Shown: positions 16,638 to 25,406 of the stretch, piece after piece
Layout: each line of letters starts with the position of its first letter
Position numbering within the stretch: position 1 is the stretch's first letter
Assembly (NCBI GenBank): GCA_029262035.1
Contig: JAJDAE010000281.1
Coordinates: 1-39,526 of the forward strand
Reading direction: 5' to 3'
DNA length: 39,526 nucleotides
Source of the DNA: Candidatus Zhuqueibacterota bacterium
Lineage (GTDB): Bacteria > Zhuqueibacterota > Zhuqueibacteria > Oceanimicrobiales > Oceanimicrobiaceae
The notes under the pieces: generated by a model
Databases searched by the model: none
Told to the model about the DNA's origin: nothing
What the model saw: the letters and a program-made list of their open reading frames with translations, nothing else
Program-made: the position numbers and the translations under genes

Positions 16638-18362
16638 TTATTTACGTGCTATGCTAAAAACAGCATGATATTTCTCAGAATCCGCAAGTATTTCCAGGGC
16701 TTTTTGTACGGCAGGATCTGTTTTAAATGCTGATTCCATTTCTGCCTTTGAACCCCAGAGCTTTGCAGACACCTCTTTTTTTAATTCTTCGTTGATAAAC
16801 TGTCTGCTGTTTTTATATTCCTGTTTTTTCTGAGCATTTATTTTTTGACGTATCACTTCAAGAGACCCTGAGATACTATCCAGGTAAGACTCCTGTCCGG
16901 CGATTTCCTGCATGCGGTCCAAAGCAAGCTCCACTTCGGACTTAAACTCAAAATTCTTTTCTTGCAGGAAGGCTTCAAACTGGTCTGCAATCTCATCTGT
17001 GACCTCAAAACCACGATCTAACTCCGGATGCTGTGCCGCATAAACAACCGCAAACTGAAACGGCATTGTCTGACGCAGCAAATTCATTTCAAACAACGAT
17101 AAAGTATCTTGTTTTACAATAATGTCCGGTTTAATTCCGTGCGCCGCATAAACTCTTCTGCCCCGCAATGTTTTATAAACTTGTTCATCCAACTCTTCTT
17201 TAGGCTCCTTGTCCTTTGAGCCTTTATCTGTTTTGTTATTTCCTTCGGGGTGATAAAGGATTTCGTCCGGATTATCTAAATATTTTTTGGGATCTTGAAT
17301 AGAACGTCCGCTTGGAATGAGATATTTCGCGGTAGTAATCTTCAAAGCAGATTCACCGGAAATAGGAACAACCGTTTGCACTAACCCTTTACCAAAAGTA
17401 TTAGTCCCGATGATAACGCCTCTGTCCAAATCCTGTACCGCCCCTGCTACAATTTCAGAAGCTGAAGCACTAAAACCGTTCACCAGAACTGCAAGGGGTA
17501 AGTCTTCAAGCATCGGAGATTTTTGTGAAAAAAACTTGTGTACTGAACCTGAGGTTCTACCTTCTGTCGAAACAATTAATGCATCTTTGTTAATAAAATT
17601 TTCAGCAACACTCACAGCAGCATCCAACAAGCCACCAGGATTTGTACGCAGGTCAAGAACCAGTCCTTTTAAACCCTGTTTTTTTAATTCCCGGATAGCT
17701 TTTTCAATGTCCTTGCCCGCATTCCGTGAAAAGTGGCTCAGGCGGATAACGCCGATATCATCTTGCATAATACCAGAATAAACCACATCGGTCACAACAA
17801 TTTCCGAACGAATCATCCTGAATTCAATGTCACGTTTCTCACCTTCGCGGCCAATTTTTAAAAATACTTCACTGCCAATCTCACCTCGAAGAAAACTTGC
17901 GACCTTGGAAATCGTCATGTCTTTGGTGGTAACGCCGTCAATTTCTATAATAACATCTCCCTCGCGGATACCAGCTTTGATGGCCGGTGTGCCATCGAAT
18001 GGCGGCTCAACCACGGTAGGCCAATTGCCACGCAAACCAATTCGCATGCCCAAGCCCCCGTATTTACCGGAAGACATAATTTGCAGTTCTTGATTACCTT
18101 CCTTTTCAACCAGTACAGTATAAGGGTCCAGCGTGGCCAACATGCCGTCGATTCCGGCTTTCATAAACTTTTCCGGATCAATTTCTTCGACATATTTCTT
18201 TGAAATTTCCTGATAAACACGACCAAAAAGCTCAATATTCTTTTGGACTTGATGGTAGTAGTCCGGACTGTTTGCCGAAACCCAACCCGCTAACCAGACG
18301 CTTACCGTCAATACCATAACGGTTAATGAAAGTCCTACATAAATATATCTTTTTTTAGCCAT
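16638..18362 (-). CDS. ctpA: S41 carboxyl-terminal processing protease (CtpA-like)
   Basis: 574-aa periplasmic serine protease anchored by one N-terminal membrane helix (about residues 7-28). An N-terminal helical part is followed by a PDZ domain at about 95-185 (YGGLGMRIG, AGIREGDVIIEIDG). The S41 catalytic core has LRTNPGGLL (238-246) and NGFSASASEI with catalytic S300. K325 (FGKG) completes the Ser/Lys dyad. Spacing matches E. coli Tsp S430/K455 (25 residues). The C-terminal 170 residues are charged and helical. GGAGGT sits 6 nt before the ATG. It starts 25 bp after tmk ends, so the two are probably cotranscribed. Confidence 0.93.
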   Translation of the reverse strand: MAKKRYIYVGLSLTVMVLTVSVWLAGWVSANSPDYYHQVQKNIELFGRVYQEISKKYVEEIDPEKFMKAGIDGMLATLDPYTVLVEKEGNQELQIMSSGKYGGLGMRIGLRGNWPTVVEPPFDGTPAIKAGIREGDVIIEIDGVTTKDMTISKVASFLRGEIGSEVFLKIGREGEKRDIEFRMIRSEIVVTDVVYSGIMQDDIGVIRLSHFSRNAGKDIEKAIRELKKQGLKGLVLDLRTNPGGLLDAAVSVAENFINKDALIVSTEGRTSGSVHKFFSQKSPMLEDLPLAVLVNGFSASASEIVAGAVQDLDRGVIIGTNTFGKGLVQTVVPISGESALKITTAKYLIPSGRSIQDPKKYLDNPDEILYHPEGNNKTDKGSKDKEPKEELDEQVYKTLRGRRVYAAHGIKPDIIVKQDTLSLFEMNLLRQTMPFQFAVVYAAQHPELDRGFEVTDEIADQFEAFLQEKNFEFKSEVELALDRMQEIAGQESYLDSISGSLEVIRQKINAQKKQEYKNSRQFINEELKKEVSAKLWGSKAEMESAFKTDPAVQKALEILADSEKYHAVFSIARK

Positions 18363-18387
18363 AATTTACCTCCAACAAACTACAAAT

Positions 18388-19053
18388 TTACAAACTAATT
18401 ATCTTTTCAAAGTGCTTGAAAACAACTTCAGTAATGGCGTTAATAGACATTTCACCATCTATTACAACAAATCGTGCGCGGTTAGCTTCCGAATTAGCAA
18501 TTGCCAGAAAACCCTCTCTAACCCTTTTATGAAAGAAAATATCCTCCTGCTCCAATCGATCATACTCAATTATATCTTTTCTTTTCAAGGCAATTTCGGG
18601 ATCCAAGTCTATCAAAAAAGTGATATCAGGCTTTACTCCGCAGGTCGCAAATGTATTTAATTTATTTATAAAATCCAAGTCAATTTCTCGACCATAACCT
18701 TGATATGCAGTGGTTGAATCAAAAAACCTATCAAGGATAACAATCTCGCCTTTTTCAATTGCAGGAATGATTTTCTCTACGACCAACTGTGTCCTTGCAG
18801 CAGAGTACAAAAGCACTTCTGTTCTCGATGTCATTCGATGATTTTTATTGTCGAGGAGGATATCTCTGACTTTTTCAGAAATTTCCGTAGCGCCAGGTTC
18901 ACGCAGAACAATAACTGGAATTTGCACGCGGTCAAGCTCTTCAACTAAACGATCTATCTGGGTAGATTTGCCACAAAAATCAACACCCTCAAATGAAATC
19001 AGAATGCCTTTTTTCCCTTTTCTTTCAGCTTTTATATTTGCGATAAGTTCCAT
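18388..19053 (-). CDS. tmk: Thymidylate kinase
   Basis: 221-aa cytoplasmic dTMP kinase of DNA precursor synthesis. The P-loop reads FEGVDFCGKST (21-31); most homologues have Gly or Ser where this has Phe-Cys. LREPGATEIS supplies the DR(E/H)-like substrate motif, and LDRFFDSTTAYQGYGR the nucleotide/thymine-binding region with the conserved YQG. The N-terminus has about ten extra residues before the first strand. Its start lies inside the 3' end of the MATE gene (22-bp overlap), so the two are translationally linked, and ctpA follows at 25 bp. Confidence 0.94.
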   Translation of the reverse strand: MELIANIKAERKGKKGILISFEGVDFCGKSTQIDRLVEELDRVQIPVIVLREPGATEISEKVRDILLDNKNHRMTSRTEVLLYSAARTQLVVEKIIPAIEKGEIVILDRFFDSTTAYQGYGREIDLDFINKLNTFATCGVKPDITFLIDLDPEIALKRKDIIEYDRLEQEDIFFHKRVREGFLAIANSEANRARFVVIDGEMSINAITEVVFKHFEKIISL

Positions 19054-20369
19054 TTACCACTCTTAAATCTCAAAAAATTTATTGTAGAACGTAACATCTC
19101 ATCTCCAAAATGCACCAACCACAACGCCATAAGCGAATAATCCAAAACAAAAACTAAAAGCGCATTTAATCCGAGTTCAAGGAAAAGGACGCTGGCCATG
19201 GTTACCCACATTAGCCATTTCAAATCTCCAACTCCACGCAGGTTGCCAATCAGTACGCCATCCAAAGCTTTGGGTATTTGCACCAGTGCAAACATAAACA
19301 AGACCGCTTTACCCAGCTCAAGTACTTCTGGCTCGGAAGTAAAAACTCCTACAAGCGGTTTTGCAAAAACAACAAGAATAACGAACACAGAAGAGGCAAA
19401 CCAGAACACCAACTTATTTGCTGCAAACGCGGTTCGAAAAGCTCCTTTACGATCGAGTGCGCCGCTATTTTTCCCAACCAAAGTCATAGCGCCAATACTG
19501 AAACCCAAGTAAAACATTGAGAGAATGGCCTGAATTCTGATAAAAATCTGGTGGACGGCTAAAATTGTTACTCCAAGTGTCGCAGCATACCAAGATACAA
19601 TTAACTGGCCAAGTGCCCAGACAAATTGCTCTATTGTTGTGGGGATACCAACCTTAAACAAGCGTTTAAAAGTTTTCAGGTTGGGCGTGGTTATTTCTTT
19701 GAATGAAAGAAAGAGGGCACACTTTCGGCTTCTCAAAACAAGGAGCGTTGCTACAAAGCCAAGAGAATGTGAAATAGACATTGCCAGGGCTGCGCCTTGA
19801 ACCCCCAGCCCGGGAAAGCCCCACAATCCTAAAATCAATAATGGCGCCAGAACAAAATTCAGGGCAACCACCGAAAGATTTATTTTCATGGCCACGCCCG
19901 TTTCGCCGGCGCCGCGTATGATACCAAGGGCGACGAAATTGCTAAGAATCAGCGGACCGAACATCGCAACTGTTTTTAAATATGTCGCCCCGGCCTCTTG
20001 TGCTTGCGTGCCGCCTTCTTTGATCAATTTAAAGATTAAATCAGCGCCGAAGTACCAGCCCAAGGAAATGAGCACAGCCATACCTATCCCCATTATCAGG
20101 GCTTGGCTCATAATATGATTGGCCTCCCACTCATTTTTTTCACCCAAATAACGATTGATAATAACAGAACTCCCAACGATGAATGTTAGGAGTAAGGTTA
20201 AAACGACAACGATTATTTGTACGGCCATCCCGTGACCTGCAAAGGCCGCAGCGCTTAATTTACCGATTAGAATCGCTTCAAAAGTCCACATAAAAGTGGA
20301 CGCCGACAAATCAATAACTGCGGGCAGAGAGGTTTTGAGAACTGCTTTAAGAGGTGACTTTTCCGGCAA
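19032..20369 (-). CDS. MATE-family multidrug/organic cation efflux transporter
   Basis: 445 aa with about 12 hydrophobic segments, the usual MATE size and layout of two six-helix halves. Residues such as PLILSNFVALGIIRGAGET and LAPLLILGLWGFPGLGVQGAALA are characteristic. It exports small molecules using a Na+ or H+ gradient; the substrate is unknown. The start is TTG at 20369: an in-frame TGA lies 15 bp upstream and the next Met is at codon 27, inside the first helix. It lies 23 bp after ino1 and overlaps tmk, so it belongs to the inositol/tmk transcription unit. Confidence 0.88.
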   Translation of the reverse strand: MPEKSPLKAVLKTSLPAVIDLSASTFMWTFEAILIGKLSAAAFAGHGMAVQIIVVVLTLLLTFIVGSSVIINRYLGEKNEWEANHIMSQALIMGIGMAVLISLGWYFGADLIFKLIKEGGTQAQEAGATYLKTVAMFGPLILSNFVALGIIRGAGETGVAMKINLSVVALNFVLAPLLILGLWGFPGLGVQGAALAMSISHSLGFVATLLVLRSRKCALFLSFKEITTPNLKTFKRLFKVGIPTTIEQFVWALGQLIVSWYAATLGVTILAVHQIFIRIQAILSMFYLGFSIGAMTLVGKNSGALDRKGAFRTAFAANKLVFWFASSVFVILVVFAKPLVGVFTSEPEVLELGKAVLFMFALVQIPKALDGVLIGNLRGVGDLKWLMWVTMASVLFLELGLNALLVFVLDYSLMALWLVHFGDEMLRSTINFLRFKSGKWNLSQI

Positions 20370-20392
20370 AGTACGCTTTCTTCATTTTCAGG

Positions 20393-21712
20393 TTAATCAT
20401 AATATTCCAGACCAAGATGCGTAATTAACTCTTCGCCTTTTAGATGTCGCAATGTGTTTTTCAGCTTCATGAGTTGAATAAATATGTCATGTTCAGGATA
20501 TAAACCTTCAGCAACCATTGGGCTTTTAAAGTAGAAAGAAAGCCACTCCTGAATGCCATTCATTCCAGCTCTCGCTGCAAGATCCATAAACAAAACCAAA
20601 TCAAGGACAATTGGTGCGGCCAAAATACTATCGCGGCAGAGAAAATCAATTTTAATTTGCATGTCGTAGCCAAGCCAACCAAAAATATCAATATTGTCCC
20701 AGCCTTCTTTATTATCCCCACGCGGCGGATAGTAATTAATCCGTACTTTGTGGTACATATCGCCGTAAAGATCAGGATAAACTTCCGGTTGCAAAATATA
20801 ATCGAGAACACCAAGCTTGCTAACTTCTTTTGCCTTAAAAGAATCCGGGTCATCTAAAACTTCACCGTCACGATTTCCAAGAATATTTGTTGAAAACCAA
20901 CCTTTTATACCAAGGTGCCGTGCTTTAAAACCAGGGGCAAGAATGGTCTTCATTAGAGTCTGCCCTGTTTTAAAATCTTTGCCGATTACCGGTACACCCT
21001 TCTGTCTGGCAAACTCCATCATTGCCGGAAAATCAGCAGACGTGTTCGGAGCCCCATTTGCATACGGTACGCCTTCTGCTATTGCTGCGTACGCATAAAT
21101 CATACTTGGTGCAATTCCGGCATGGTTATCTACAAGCGCTTTTTCGAAGCTTGCGAGATCTTTATAGATATCGTCTTCGGGTGCAATGTAAACTTCTGTA
21201 CTGCCGCACCATACCATAACCATACGCTCAAGGTTGTTTTCACGCTTAAAGTTCTGAATATCTTCACGCACTTTTTCCACCAATTCCATCTTGGTAGCTG
21301 CCTTTTTTACATTGGTCCCGTCTAACTTTTTTACATATTTTTTTTCAAAAACTGCCGGCCATGGTTTAATCTCTGAAAGTTCTGCCTTAACAGAATTCAA
21401 AAGTTTTTCTTCCAAAACACCCGCATTCATTGCAGCTTCAAAACAGTTGTCTTCAAAAATATCCCAGCCGCCAAAAACGAGGTCCTCTAACCCTGCAAGC
21501 GGGATAAAGTCTTTGATTTTGGGAACTCTGTTTTCTGTACGTTTACCCAATCTAATGGTACCCATTTGCGTTACTGACCCAACTGGTTGTGCGATTCCTT
21601 TCTTAATAGCCTCTACACCGGCTATTAAAGTTGTCGCAACCGCTCCTAATCCCGGGAGCAATACACCGAGTTTCCCTTTCGGATCGGCGATTTTAATTTC
21701 TTTTTGACTCAA
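20393..21712 (-). CDS. ino1: Inositol-3-phosphate (myo-inositol-1-phosphate) synthase
   Basis: 439 aa, NAD-dependent. It converts glucose 6-phosphate to inositol 3-phosphate, the first step of inositol lipid synthesis. The N-terminal dinucleotide site reads LLPGLGAVATTLIAG. Family landmarks are VMVWCGSTEVY, ANGAPNTSADFPAM, GKDFKTGQTLMKT, LGIKGWFSTNILGNRDG and KIDFLCRDSILAAP, which carries active-site Lys and Asp residues of the family. The start is TTG at 21712, with AGGAGG (21718-21723) 5 nt upstream, an unambiguous ribosome site. The neighbouring CDP-alcohol phosphatidyltransferase makes a phosphatidylinositol-phosphate pathway likely. Confidence 0.95.
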   Translation of the reverse strand: MSQKEIKIADPKGKLGVLLPGLGAVATTLIAGVEAIKKGIAQPVGSVTQMGTIRLGKRTENRVPKIKDFIPLAGLEDLVFGGWDIFEDNCFEAAMNAGVLEEKLLNSVKAELSEIKPWPAVFEKKYVKKLDGTNVKKAATKMELVEKVREDIQNFKRENNLERMVMVWCGSTEVYIAPEDDIYKDLASFEKALVDNHAGIAPSMIYAYAAIAEGVPYANGAPNTSADFPAMMEFARQKGVPVIGKDFKTGQTLMKTILAPGFKARHLGIKGWFSTNILGNRDGEVLDDPDSFKAKEVSKLGVLDYILQPEVYPDLYGDMYHKVRINYYPPRGDNKEGWDNIDIFGWLGYDMQIKIDFLCRDSILAAPIVLDLVLFMDLAARAGMNGIQEWLSFYFKSPMVAEGLYPEHDIFIQLMKLKNTLRHLKGEELITHLGLEYYD

Positions 21713-21828
21713 TTTCTCCTCCTAATTATAAAATAGTTATTCGTATTTTTTGCAAATCAAAGTATCTAATAAAAATGTAACTTACCATTGGAGTTATTGG
21801 ATTAGGCTCCCAATAATTTTATTTGTTC

Positions 21829-22446
21829 CTATATTTTCTTTGCCTCTTTCTTCTCATTCTCTTGTTTCCAAACATGGTAAATTCTCTGTACGGCGGTTAT
21901 ATTCGCAAAAATCGCGATCATAAATAATGCAAAACTCAAAGCATAAAGATGGAAAATCGCCCCGAAACCGATGTAAACGATGCGCTCGGGACGCTGCATA
22001 ATTCCAACTTTACATTCAAATCCGAGTGCTTCAGCACGCGCGCGGACATAGCTTACCATAATAGAACCGCCTAAAGCAAAAGAGACCGTTATTGACCGGA
22101 TGTACATATCTTGTTCAACAAAAAAGAATGCCAGGCCAAAGAACATGATGACCTCAGCATATCGATCCAGGGTAGAATCGTACAGGGCACCAAACTTTGT
22201 GACTCTGTTCGAAAGCCGTGCAACTTTACCATCCACAATATCGAATGTTCCAGCGAGCAATATAATAGCGCCGGCCCACCGAATGTTACCGGTAGCAAAA
22301 AGCACCGATGCTACAATCGTTAAAATAAAACCAATAGTCGTAAAAAAGTTGGGGTTTAATTCCAACTTGATAAAAAAATCAACAACAGGCTGCACCAAGC
22401 GCAGATACCACTCTTTAATTCCTTCCGGCAAAATGTCGATTTCCAT
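21829..22446 (-). CDS. CDP-alcohol phosphatidyltransferase, probable phosphatidylinositol-phosphate synthase
   Basis: 205-aa inner-membrane enzyme. The complete family motif is visible: D69-x2-D72-G73-x2-A76-R77-x8-G86-x3-D90-x3-D94. About six hydrophobic segments surround it. It joins a CDP-diacylglycerol to an alcohol. The adjacent ino1 gene suggests inositol 3-phosphate as that alcohol, as in Bacteroides and mycobacterial PIP synthases; glycerol phosphate remains possible. The ATG at 22446 starts 10 bp after the rsmI stop. A longer reading from 22524 would overlap rsmI by 68 bp and add a lysine-rich stretch unlike the family, so the shorter form is preferred. No PIP phosphatase gene is adjacent. 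Confidence 0.82.
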   Translation of the reverse strand: MEIDILPEGIKEWYLRLVQPVVDFFIKLELNPNFFTTIGFILTIVASVLFATGNIRWAGAIILLAGTFDIVDGKVARLSNRVTKFGALYDSTLDRYAEVIMFFGLAFFFVEQDMYIRSITVSFALGGSIMVSYVRARAEALGFECKVGIMQRPERIVYIGFGAIFHLYALSFALFMIAIFANITAVQRIYHVWKQENEKKEAKKI

Positions 22447-22456
22447 TTTAAATATT

Positions 22457-23185
22457 TTAAATGCGGCCAAATTTTTTCTCCTTCTTTTGTTTTTCTTTTC
22501 CGCCGACAACCAAAACAAATTCACCTTTTATTTTTACTTGAGAAAGATCATTATTTAAATCTTCCAGTTTGGTTCTTACCACTTCCTCAAATTTCTTGGT
22601 CAATTCCCGCAAAACAACCACTTTCCGATCACCCCAAAACGTCAACAAATCTCTCAAAGTTCGGGTTAACCGGTGTGGTGACTCATATAAAATTATCGTT
22701 CGCATTTCATCCTGCAATGCCTCAAGCCGTGTTTTTCTACCTTTTTTTTGAGGAAGAAATCCTTCAAAAACAAAACGGTCTGTCGGCAAACCGGATAGTA
22801 CCAATGCAGGAATTAATGCTGTCGCCCCGGGCGCTGTTTCAATGTTAATATTTTCATCAATGCAAGCATTTACCAGTCTGTACGCCGGATCTGAAATTCC
22901 CGGTGTTCCTGCGTCTGAAACAAGCGCAAGATTCTTACCTTTTTTGAGTTTACCAATTAAAGCAGGCAGTTTCTTCTCTTTATTAAAATCGAAGTAACTG
23001 GTAATTGAGGTGTTGATTTTGTAATGATTCAACAAAACCTTAGTATGCCGGGTATCTTCAGCAGCAATCAAATCAACTTCTGACAATATTTCTACCGCAC
23101 GATAGGTAATATCCTTGAGGTTCCCAATAGGCGTACTAACAATATATAAAGTCCCACCTTGAATATCATCATCAGACATCTTCAT
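22457..23185 (-). CDS. rsmI: 16S rRNA (cytidine-1402-2'-O)-methyltransferase
   Basis: 242-aa SAM-dependent methyltransferase of the tetrapyrrole-methylase fold that modifies C1402 in the 16S rRNA decoding centre. Motifs seen: GGTLYIVSTPIGNLKDIT at the N-terminus, AAEDTRHT, LVSDAGTPGISDPAYRLV, APGATALIPALVLSGLPTD and ILYESPHRL. The C-terminal extension of some homologues is absent and the tail is lysine-rich. It is followed after 10 bp by the phosphatidyltransferase gene. M3 (23179) is a possible alternative start. Confidence 0.95.
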   Translation of the reverse strand: MKMSDDDIQGGTLYIVSTPIGNLKDITYRAVEILSEVDLIAAEDTRHTKVLLNHYKINTSITSYFDFNKEKKLPALIGKLKKGKNLALVSDAGTPGISDPAYRLVNACIDENINIETAPGATALIPALVLSGLPTDRFVFEGFLPQKKGRKTRLEALQDEMRTIILYESPHRLTRTLRDLLTFWGDRKVVVLRELTKKFEEVVRTKLEDLNNDLSQVKIKGEFVLVVGGKEKQKKEKKFGRI

Positions 23186-23243
23186 TTAACTCAAATTTAA
23201 AAAGCTTTTAGCTATCAGCCTTTTTTATTCCTACTCTAAAAGA

Positions 23244-23311
23244 GTTTGTAGTCCAGCCTTCAGGCTGCCTCGCACGATCTCGAAATGCAAGCTAAAGCTT
23301 GAACTACAAAC
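23244..23311. repeat. 68-bp inverted-repeat element containing two hairpins
   Basis: The ends are GTTTGTAGT (23244-23252) and its complement ACTACAAAC (23303-23311); over 24 positions the two arms pair at 18. Inside each arm is a small hairpin: CAGCC-TTCA-GGCTG (23253-23266) and CAAGC-TAAA-GCTTG (23288-23301). It lies between rsmI and the aldehyde dehydrogenase gene. It resembles the GTAGT(T/C)CA-GC-rich dispersed elements seen in several uncultured phyla (recalled). It may also end the upstream transcript. Confidence 0.6.
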
Positions 23312-23331
23312 CTAACCATACCCCTCAACCC

Positions 23332-24819
23332 TTAATAATTATCTATTTGCGCGCGCTGAAGCTTTCCGGAATAATCTATAAATACAGCTTTAGTTTCTGT
23401 ATAGAATTCGTAAACTTCCCAGCCGCCTTCCCGATGGCCATTGCCGGTTTCTTTGATTCCACCAAACGGCATGTGCGCTTCCGCACCAATAGTTGGTCCG
23501 TTTATATAAGTTATCCCTGCTTCAATATCACGTATTGCTTTAAATGCCTGGTTAACATCCCTGGTGTAAATAGAAGATGACAAACCGTATTTGGTATTGT
23601 TCAAAACTTTGATGGCTTCCTCAAAAGAATTGATGCGAAGCACAGACAGAACCGGTCCGAAAATTTCTTCCTTGGCAACTCTCATCTCCGGTGTTACATC
23701 ACCCAAAATTGTTGGTTCATGGAACCAGCCGTTAGCACAATCCCCTTCTTTATAGGGCTTACCGCCCGCAACCAGTTTTGCACCCTCTTCCTGGCCAATT
23801 TTTATGTATTTTTGAACAGTCTCAATTTGTCCTTCATTGACCATAGGGCCCACATCAACACCGGATTTCAGGCCATCGCCAAGGCGCAATTTCTTAGTTG
23901 CAGCGACCAGCATGTCCATAAATTTATCATAGACTTTGTCATGCAAGATCAAACGGCTGGTGGCGGTACAGCGTTGCCCGGTGGTACCGAAAGCTCCCCA
24001 CAAAACACCCTCTAAAGCAAGGTCAAGGTCGGCATCATCCATTACAATTTGGGCATTCTTGCCGCCAAGTTCCAACGAAACACGTTTTAAAGTATCACTC
24101 GCTTCTTTGGATAAATTTTTACCCACTGCAGAAGAGCCTGTAAAGGAAATCAGGTTCACATCGGGATGGTTAACGATTGGGCTGCCCACGCTGCTGCCCG
24201 AACCGTGAACCAGGTTTAGAACTTTAGGCGGAATGCCCGCTTCCAGCATAATCTCGATAAAAGTCGTTGCGGTTAAAGGCGTGTCACTGGCGGGTTTGAA
24301 AACAATTGAATTTCCGCAAATCAACGCCGGAAAAATTTTCCAGGTTGGGATCGCCATTGGGAAATTCCATGGAGTGATAATGCCGGCAACACCAATCGGC
24401 ACTCTAATCGACATGTTAAATTTATTCGGCAGTTCTGAAGGAACCGTATGACCAAACATTCTGCGGCCTTCGGTTGCAGCGTAATAAGCCGTGTCAATTC
24501 CTTCCTGAATATCGCCCATAGTTTCGGCCAAAACCTTACCCATTTCGCGCGTCATGTTTTTTGCAATTTCTTCTTTACGCTCGGTCATTAAATCACCGAC
24601 GCGTTTCAGAATGGCGCCGCGTTCAGGCGCCGGCATTAATCGCCAGCCTTCAAAGCCTTCTCTCGCCGCTTTTACTGCCATCTCAACATCAGCCGTTCCC
24701 GATTTTGGGAAAAGACCGATTACTTCATTCCAATTGGCCGGATTGCGGTTTTCAAATGTTTCGCCACTTATCGCATCTCTCCACTCACCCGCAATAAAAT
24801 TCCGGTACGTTTTACTCAT
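23332..24819 (-). CDS. NAD(P)-dependent aldehyde dehydrogenase
   Basis: About 495-aa ALDH superfamily enzyme that oxidises an aldehyde to its acid. The N-terminus FIAGEWRDA and TPWNFPMAIPTWK (catalytic-site Asn152) are typical. The general-base Glu250 lies in LELGGKNA, the nucleophile Cys284 in GTTGQRCTATSR, and the C-terminal EIFGPVLSV and FGGIKETGNGHREGG complete the family pattern. The tail suggests the semialdehyde dehydrogenase branch (2-oxoglutarate or aminoadipate semialdehyde type), but the substrate cannot be assigned. The ATG at 24819 has GAGG 9 nt upstream; ATGs at 24825 and 24834 are possible. A 10-bp inverted repeat lies upstream. Confidence 0.9.
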   Translation of the reverse strand: MSKTYRNFIAGEWRDAISGETFENRNPANWNEVIGLFPKSGTADVEMAVKAAREGFEGWRLMPAPERGAILKRVGDLMTERKEEIAKNMTREMGKVLAETMGDIQEGIDTAYYAATEGRRMFGHTVPSELPNKFNMSIRVPIGVAGIITPWNFPMAIPTWKIFPALICGNSIVFKPASDTPLTATTFIEIMLEAGIPPKVLNLVHGSGSSVGSPIVNHPDVNLISFTGSSAVGKNLSKEASDTLKRVSLELGGKNAQIVMDDADLDLALEGVLWGAFGTTGQRCTATSRLILHDKVYDKFMDMLVAATKKLRLGDGLKSGVDVGPMVNEGQIETVQKYIKIGQEEGAKLVAGGKPYKEGDCANGWFHEPTILGDVTPEMRVAKEEIFGPVLSVLRINSFEEAIKVLNNTKYGLSSSIYTRDVNQAFKAIRDIEAGITYINGPTIGAEAHMPFGGIKETGNGHREGGWEVYEFYTETKAVFIDYSGKLQRAQIDNY

Positions 24820-24865
24820 TTTCATCAACCTCATTTTTAACTTATATTAAACAACACCATAAGTT

Positions 24866-24909
24866 CTGTTAAGCAACCAGATACTCATAGTAAAAAAAAT
24901 GCTTAACAG
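24866..24909. promoter_or_regulatory. Perfect 10-bp inverted repeat upstream of the aldehyde dehydrogenase
   Basis: CTGTTAAGCA (24866-24875) and TGCTTAACAG (24900-24909) are perfect complements with a 24-nt AT-rich spacer, 47-90 bp before the ALDH start. It could be a two-half-site operator or a hairpin in the leader. No regulator gene is nearby. Confidence 0.35.
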
Positions 24910-25218
24910 CAAATTTTTCCAAGATTTAGTAGTTTTCAAAAAGCAGGGGGAAAATAGCAAAAAAATGGTTAAAAGTCAAGAGGGAAACAGAGGATAAAAT
25001 TGAGAAATTTAACCGAATTTCACCATAAAAAGCCAATGTAAACTCCCAAGGGTTTTATCCTGCAAAAGTTTAAACTCCTGTTTGAGTATTCTTAAATCCG
25101 AAAATTTATCACGCATTTTTCGCAACATTAAGAGATTTTGATTGTATCTCCAACCAACCTTTTAATCTCAGTTCATAATTATCAGTCATTTAGCTTCACT
25201 TAATGCAACCACAAGTTA
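24910..25218. other. AT-rich intergenic stretch with no visible feature
   Basis: This divergent gap lies between the aldehyde dehydrogenase and the sigma-54 promoter. No frame, repeat or hairpin could be supported beyond the inverted repeat at 24866-24909. Confidence 0.4.
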
Positions 25219-25235
25219 TTGGTACGGCTTTTGCA
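25219..25235 (+). promoter_or_regulatory. Consensus sigma-54 (RpoN) promoter
   Basis: TTGGTACG-GCTT-TTGCA matches the -24/-12 consensus (YTGGYACG-N4-TTGCW) at every fixed base; GG (25221-25222) and GC (25233-25234) have the required spacing. Transcription is expected near 25246, giving a leader of about 330 nt before the gene at 25577. Sigma-54 promoters need an enhancer-binding activator; none is encoded in this window. Confidence 0.7.
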
Positions 25236-25292
25236 ATTAAGCATGTTGTGTTTGAGTAATACAAACAGTGTGGCAGCGGCGGTGGGAAATTT

Positions 25293-25406
25293 ATGGCGTC
25301 TCCTTTAGATAAAACCCCGAAGTTACTTAAACAAGTTCATCGTGTAGCCGTTAGAGGTTGCCCTGGAAAAGAAACCACAGTTGTTAGAGAAGTTGGGGGT
25401 TGTTGA
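25293..25406 (+). CDS. Possible 37-residue leader ORF
   Basis: ATG at 25293, stop TGA at 25404-25406, inside the leader of the sigma-54 transcript. It starts MASPLDKTPKLLKQVHRV, with a G-rich GGTGGG about 8 nt upstream. The first 15-18 residues recall the N-terminus of integron-type tyrosine recombinases (xPPKLLDQVR), but the rest (RGCPGKETTVVREVGGC) does not, so it may be the remnant of an integrase or a chance frame. Function unknown. Confidence 0.25.
   Translation: MASPLDKTPKLLKQVHRVAVRGCPGKETTVVREVGGC

Noticed and set aside
22447-22524. 26-residue N-terminal extension of the CDP-alcohol phosphatidyltransferase
   Set aside because: It overlaps the rsmI coding end by 68 bp and is a lysine/arginine-rich shifted reading of it; the ATG at 22446 fits family length.
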